A DNA stretch of 64,000 nucleotides from Acidobacteriota bacterium (GTDB lineage Bacteria > Acidobacteriota > Holophagae > Holophagales > Holophagaceae). This document shows, in pieces, positions 61,557-64,000 of this stretch. The position numbers and the translations under genes were made by a program. The notes beneath the pieces are model-generated. The model was given only the letters and a program-made list of their open reading frames with translations. It searched no databases and was not told where the DNA came from. The stretch lies in the NCBI GenBank assembly GCA_016195985.1, contig JACPYP010000016.1, forward strand, positions 310,001 through 374,000. The letters are read 5' to 3'. Positions within the stretch are counted from its first letter, which is position 1. Each line of letters starts with the position of its first letter.

Positions 61557-64000
61557 ATGAAGTTTCGCAACTTAACCTTGGGGATCACGTCCCTGACCAT
61601 GTTGCTGGCGGCGCAGGCGCTTTCGGCGCAGGCCTCCAACAATGGCATCCTGCGCGGGGTGGTCAAGGATGAGACAGGCGCGCCGGTGGCGAATGCGCTG
61701 GTGAGCCTTTCCGCTCCCCAGCTCATGGGCATCCGCCGCATCACCACTGACGCCTCAGGCGGCTGGAACGCGGCCCTGCTCCCGCCTGGAGACTATAAGA
61801 TCACAGCCACCTGTGACGGGTTCGTCGGCTCCTCGGCCCAGAACGTCCACGTGGGTCCTGGCTCCCAGATGTTCCAGTCCCTCGTCATCAAGCACACGTC
61901 CGCCGCCGCGGCGACCGTGATCGTGCTGGGGTCGAGCTCGGACGTGGACAAGACCGAAGCCCAGGTGGTCTCCACCTTCACCGCCGACGAGCTGCTCCAG
62001 ACCTCCGGTGGACGCGACATCAACGCGGCCCTCCGCATGGTCCCAGGCGCCACGCCCACCCAGATGGGGCTGCCTTCCTTCCGCGGCGCCTCGGTGGAAG
62101 CCACGCAGTACACCCTGAACGGCGTGGACATCAAGGATCCCATTTACAACCAGCCCACCGGCGACTTCTTCATCGAGGACAACGTCGAGGACATCGCCGT
62201 GGTCCTGTCGCCCCTCAACGCGAAATTCGGCCGCGCCCTCGGCGGCGGCGTCAACGTCGTCACCAAATCCGGCGGCAACGATTTCGCCGGATCGATCCGG
62301 GCCACCTACTCGCGTCCCTCCTACCGGGCCACGGACTACCGGCAGCAGGCCACCGGCACATCGGAGGGCCTGACCCGGCAGTGGTACATCACACTCATGG
62401 GCCCCATCGTCAAGGACAAGCTCTGGTTCAACTACGCCACCCAGCTGAGGCCGGATACCCAGGCTTATGGAACGGTGGGGACCCTCGACAAGTCCGTGAT
62501 GAATGTCCAGAGGACCGGCAACCCACTGATCGACGGCCTGACCGCCATCGACCCCAATACGCTCATGGCGCGTTCGACGGCCGCTTCGCAGATCCAGGGC
62601 TACGGCATGCCCAAGACCGACGCGGGCGCGCAGTACAGCCAGACGACCAAGTACGCGTACAACGAAGGGAAGCTGTCCTGGGCCATCACGCAGGACCAGC
62701 GGCTGCAGATCATGGGTTCCAAGGGCGAATGGACCTACGGCGGCCAGCTGGACGGCGACGACTACTTCCTGGCAGGCCGCAGTCCTTCCAAGGAAACCCA
62801 CGAATCGGCGGGCTTCAACTACACCGCGACCTTCGGCTCGACCACGTTCCTGGAGGTCACCGGAAACACCTCCAGCAACAAGTTCAAGCAGAACTCCGGC
62901 AAGCTGGGCAGGGACCCGCTCAACAATCCCGTCCGGGCCTACGTGGACGCCTTTGACAACGCTCCCGACCCCAGCCACGTGTATGGCGTCGACCTCCTGG
63001 TGGGCGGCACGGGACGCGGCAACCCGTCGGAGAATTTCGGTTCCAAGAGCCTGAACGGAAACGTGAAGCTCTACCGCGAATTCTGGGGCCTCCAGCACGA
63101 CATCGACATGGGCGCCGAGTGGTACCGCACCCACGTGTATTCCTCCTCCTACCTGGGGTCGAACCACACCCAGTTCTACGTGGGCGGCTGGTACGCCAAG
63201 GGCGGTTCCTACGATGGCGACTGGCTGTTCCCCACCATCGTCTACAGCAGAGGCGCGGGCGGCCAGGATGTGAACGGCCAGAACGGGAACGTCGGCCTGG
63301 CTCCCGTGATGCTCCGCGCCTACGACGATGACGGACTCTCCCAGAACACGAACCTCTCCTTCTGGCTCAACGACCAGATCACCGTGAACCCCAAGCTGAA
63401 TGTCATGGTGGGCCTTCGCGTGGACCGCACGTCCTCGAAAGACGGAAAGACCGGTCTGGACATCCTCGATCCTGTCACGGGCCTGAGCCCGCGCCTGGTC
63501 CTCACCTTCGATCCGAGGGGCGACGCCAAGCACGTGTTCAAGCTTTCCGCCGCCCGGTACCAGGATGCGTTCCCCGCCGATCTCACCAATTCGATGTTCC
63601 GGAAGGCGGAGAGCCACCTCGCCACCCTGGGCTGGACAGGGCAGAACCAGCCGGCAGCGGGTGATCCCTCGGATCCATTGCATGGCGTGCGATTCGTGGA
63701 TTACGCCGCCCTCACCAATCCGGACAACTACCGGTACCCCATCAGCATGACCAACACCATCGCGGGAACGGTCAACCAGCCGGGCCTGAAGCCCCAGAGC
63801 AACATCGAGTACTCGCTGGAATACCGCCGGGCGCTGGACAACGGCTCGTGGGTCAAGTTGACCTACGTCAACAAGTCCTACCAGAACTGCATTGCCTTCT
63901 CGCGGCAGTGGGGCACGGGCTACGATGAGCGGGTGCTGATCTCCGATTTCACCGGAACCGGCTTGCCTCCCCTGTATACCCAGGTGCGGTACGCCTTCAA
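61557..64000 (+). CDS. TonB-dependent receptor, Oar-like (cut by window end)
   Basis: The first 814 residues of a receptor whose end lies outside the window. A signal peptide (about 1-26) is followed by a carboxypeptidase-regulatory-like domain (GILRGVVKDETGAPVANALV, about 30-110), a plug (about 120-240; LRMVPGATPTQMG) and much of the barrel. It is likely to take up the glycan or oligosaccharide that the neighbouring glycosidases release. The ATG follows CGAGG. It resembles the receptor at 62-3214 in layout but is clearly different in sequence. Confidence 0.92.
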   Translation, partial: MKFRNLTLGITSLTMLLAAQALSAQASNNGILRGVVKDETGAPVANALVSLSAPQLMGIRRITTDASGGWNAALLPPGDYKITATCDGFVGSSAQNVHVGPGSQMFQSLVIKHTSAAAATVIVLGSSSDVDKTEAQVVSTFTADELLQTSGGRDINAALRMVPGATPTQMGLPSFRGASVEATQYTLNGVDIKDPIYNQPTGDFFIEDNVEDIAVVLSPLNAKFGRALGGGVNVVTKSGGNDFAGSIRATYSRPSYRATDYRQQATGTSEGLTRQWYITLMGPIVKDKLWFNYATQLRPDTQAYGTVGTLDKSVMNVQRTGNPLIDGLTAIDPNTLMARSTAASQIQGYGMPKTDAGAQYSQTTKYAYNEGKLSWAITQDQRLQIMGSKGEWTYGGQLDGDDYFLAGRSPSKETHESAGFNYTATFGSTTFLEVTGNTSSNKFKQNSGKLGRDPLNNPVRAYVDAFDNAPDPSHVYGVDLLVGGTGRGNPSENFGSKSLNGNVKLYREFWGLQHDIDMGAEWYRTHVYSSSYLGSNHTQFYVGGWYAKGGSYDGDWLFPTIVYSRGAGGQDVNGQNGNVGLAPVMLRAYDDDGLSQNTNLSFWLNDQITVNPKLNVMVGLRVDRTSSKDGKTGLDILDPVTGLSPRLVLTFDPRGDAKHVFKLSAARYQDAFPADLTNSMFRKAESHLATLGWTGQNQPAAGDPSDPLHGVRFVDYAALTNPDNYRYPISMTNTIAGTVNQPGLKPQSNIEYSLEYRRALDNGSWVKLTYVNKSYQNCIAFSRQWGTGYDERVLISDFTGTGLPPLYTQVRYAF

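Overview
The window is a GC-rich (roughly two thirds G+C by eye) stretch of a Gram-negative bacterial chromosome. Large TonB-dependent receptors with a carboxypeptidase-regulatory N-terminal domain (Oar-like), two GH92 exo-mannosidases, a receiver-kinase fusion and many hybrid sensor kinases fit an Acidobacteriota of the Holophagae type (Geothrix-like). That placement is an inference from gene content; no rRNA gene is present to confirm it.

Layout. 62-4706: an Oar-like TonB receptor and an IS4-family insertion sequence sitting in the loop of the receptor's terminator. 4706-11420: a chemotaxis receptor, mutS2, rpsU, a Ser/Thr kinase with a degenerate receiver domain and a small coiled-coil protein. 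11439-15305: a translationally coupled psd-scpB-zinc-ribbon operon, then a TSUP transporter and guaC. 15307-23008: a receiver-histidine kinase, two SpoIIAA-like proteins, a large secreted clan-A-like glycoside hydrolase coupled to a CBM9-like protein, and an unrecognised membrane protein. 23169-26368: a secreted fibre-like protein made of 17-residue repeats with a C-terminal S74 chaperone domain, a secreted orphan, an AT-rich island, and a tRNA-Ser(GGA) followed by a tandem duplication of a palindromic element built from its own 3' end. 26445-41729: pepD, a THI5-like hybrid kinase, a three-gene LPP20/FlgT-like envelope operon, a KaiC-like ATPase with an extra N-terminal domain coupled to a GGDEF-histidine kinase, and an ABC exporter. 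41953-49474: a FabH-like ketosynthase, a PanE-like reductase, fused secDF, a FadL-like porin and small proteins. 49890-64000: a mannoside/galactoside-use locus.

The sugar locus reads as a pathway. GH92 enzymes and a GH36-like enzyme release sugars outside the cytoplasm. A small beta-barrel and a TonB receptor (cut by the window end) probably serve the outer membrane. An FHS-type symporter imports the monosaccharide, a ROK kinase phosphorylates it and a cupin of the type II phosphomannose isomerase kind isomerises it. A LysR regulator lies between the two arms. Three copies of a 42-bp module, each a fixed 19 bp upstream of a -10-like hexamer, lie in front of the GH36-like gene and the barrel/TonB pair and look like the shared control element of this locus.

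The observations most worth following are the three-copy promoter module, the KaiC fusion that lacks the usual phosphorylation residues, the tRNA-Ser-derived palindromic duplication and the S74 repeat protein.
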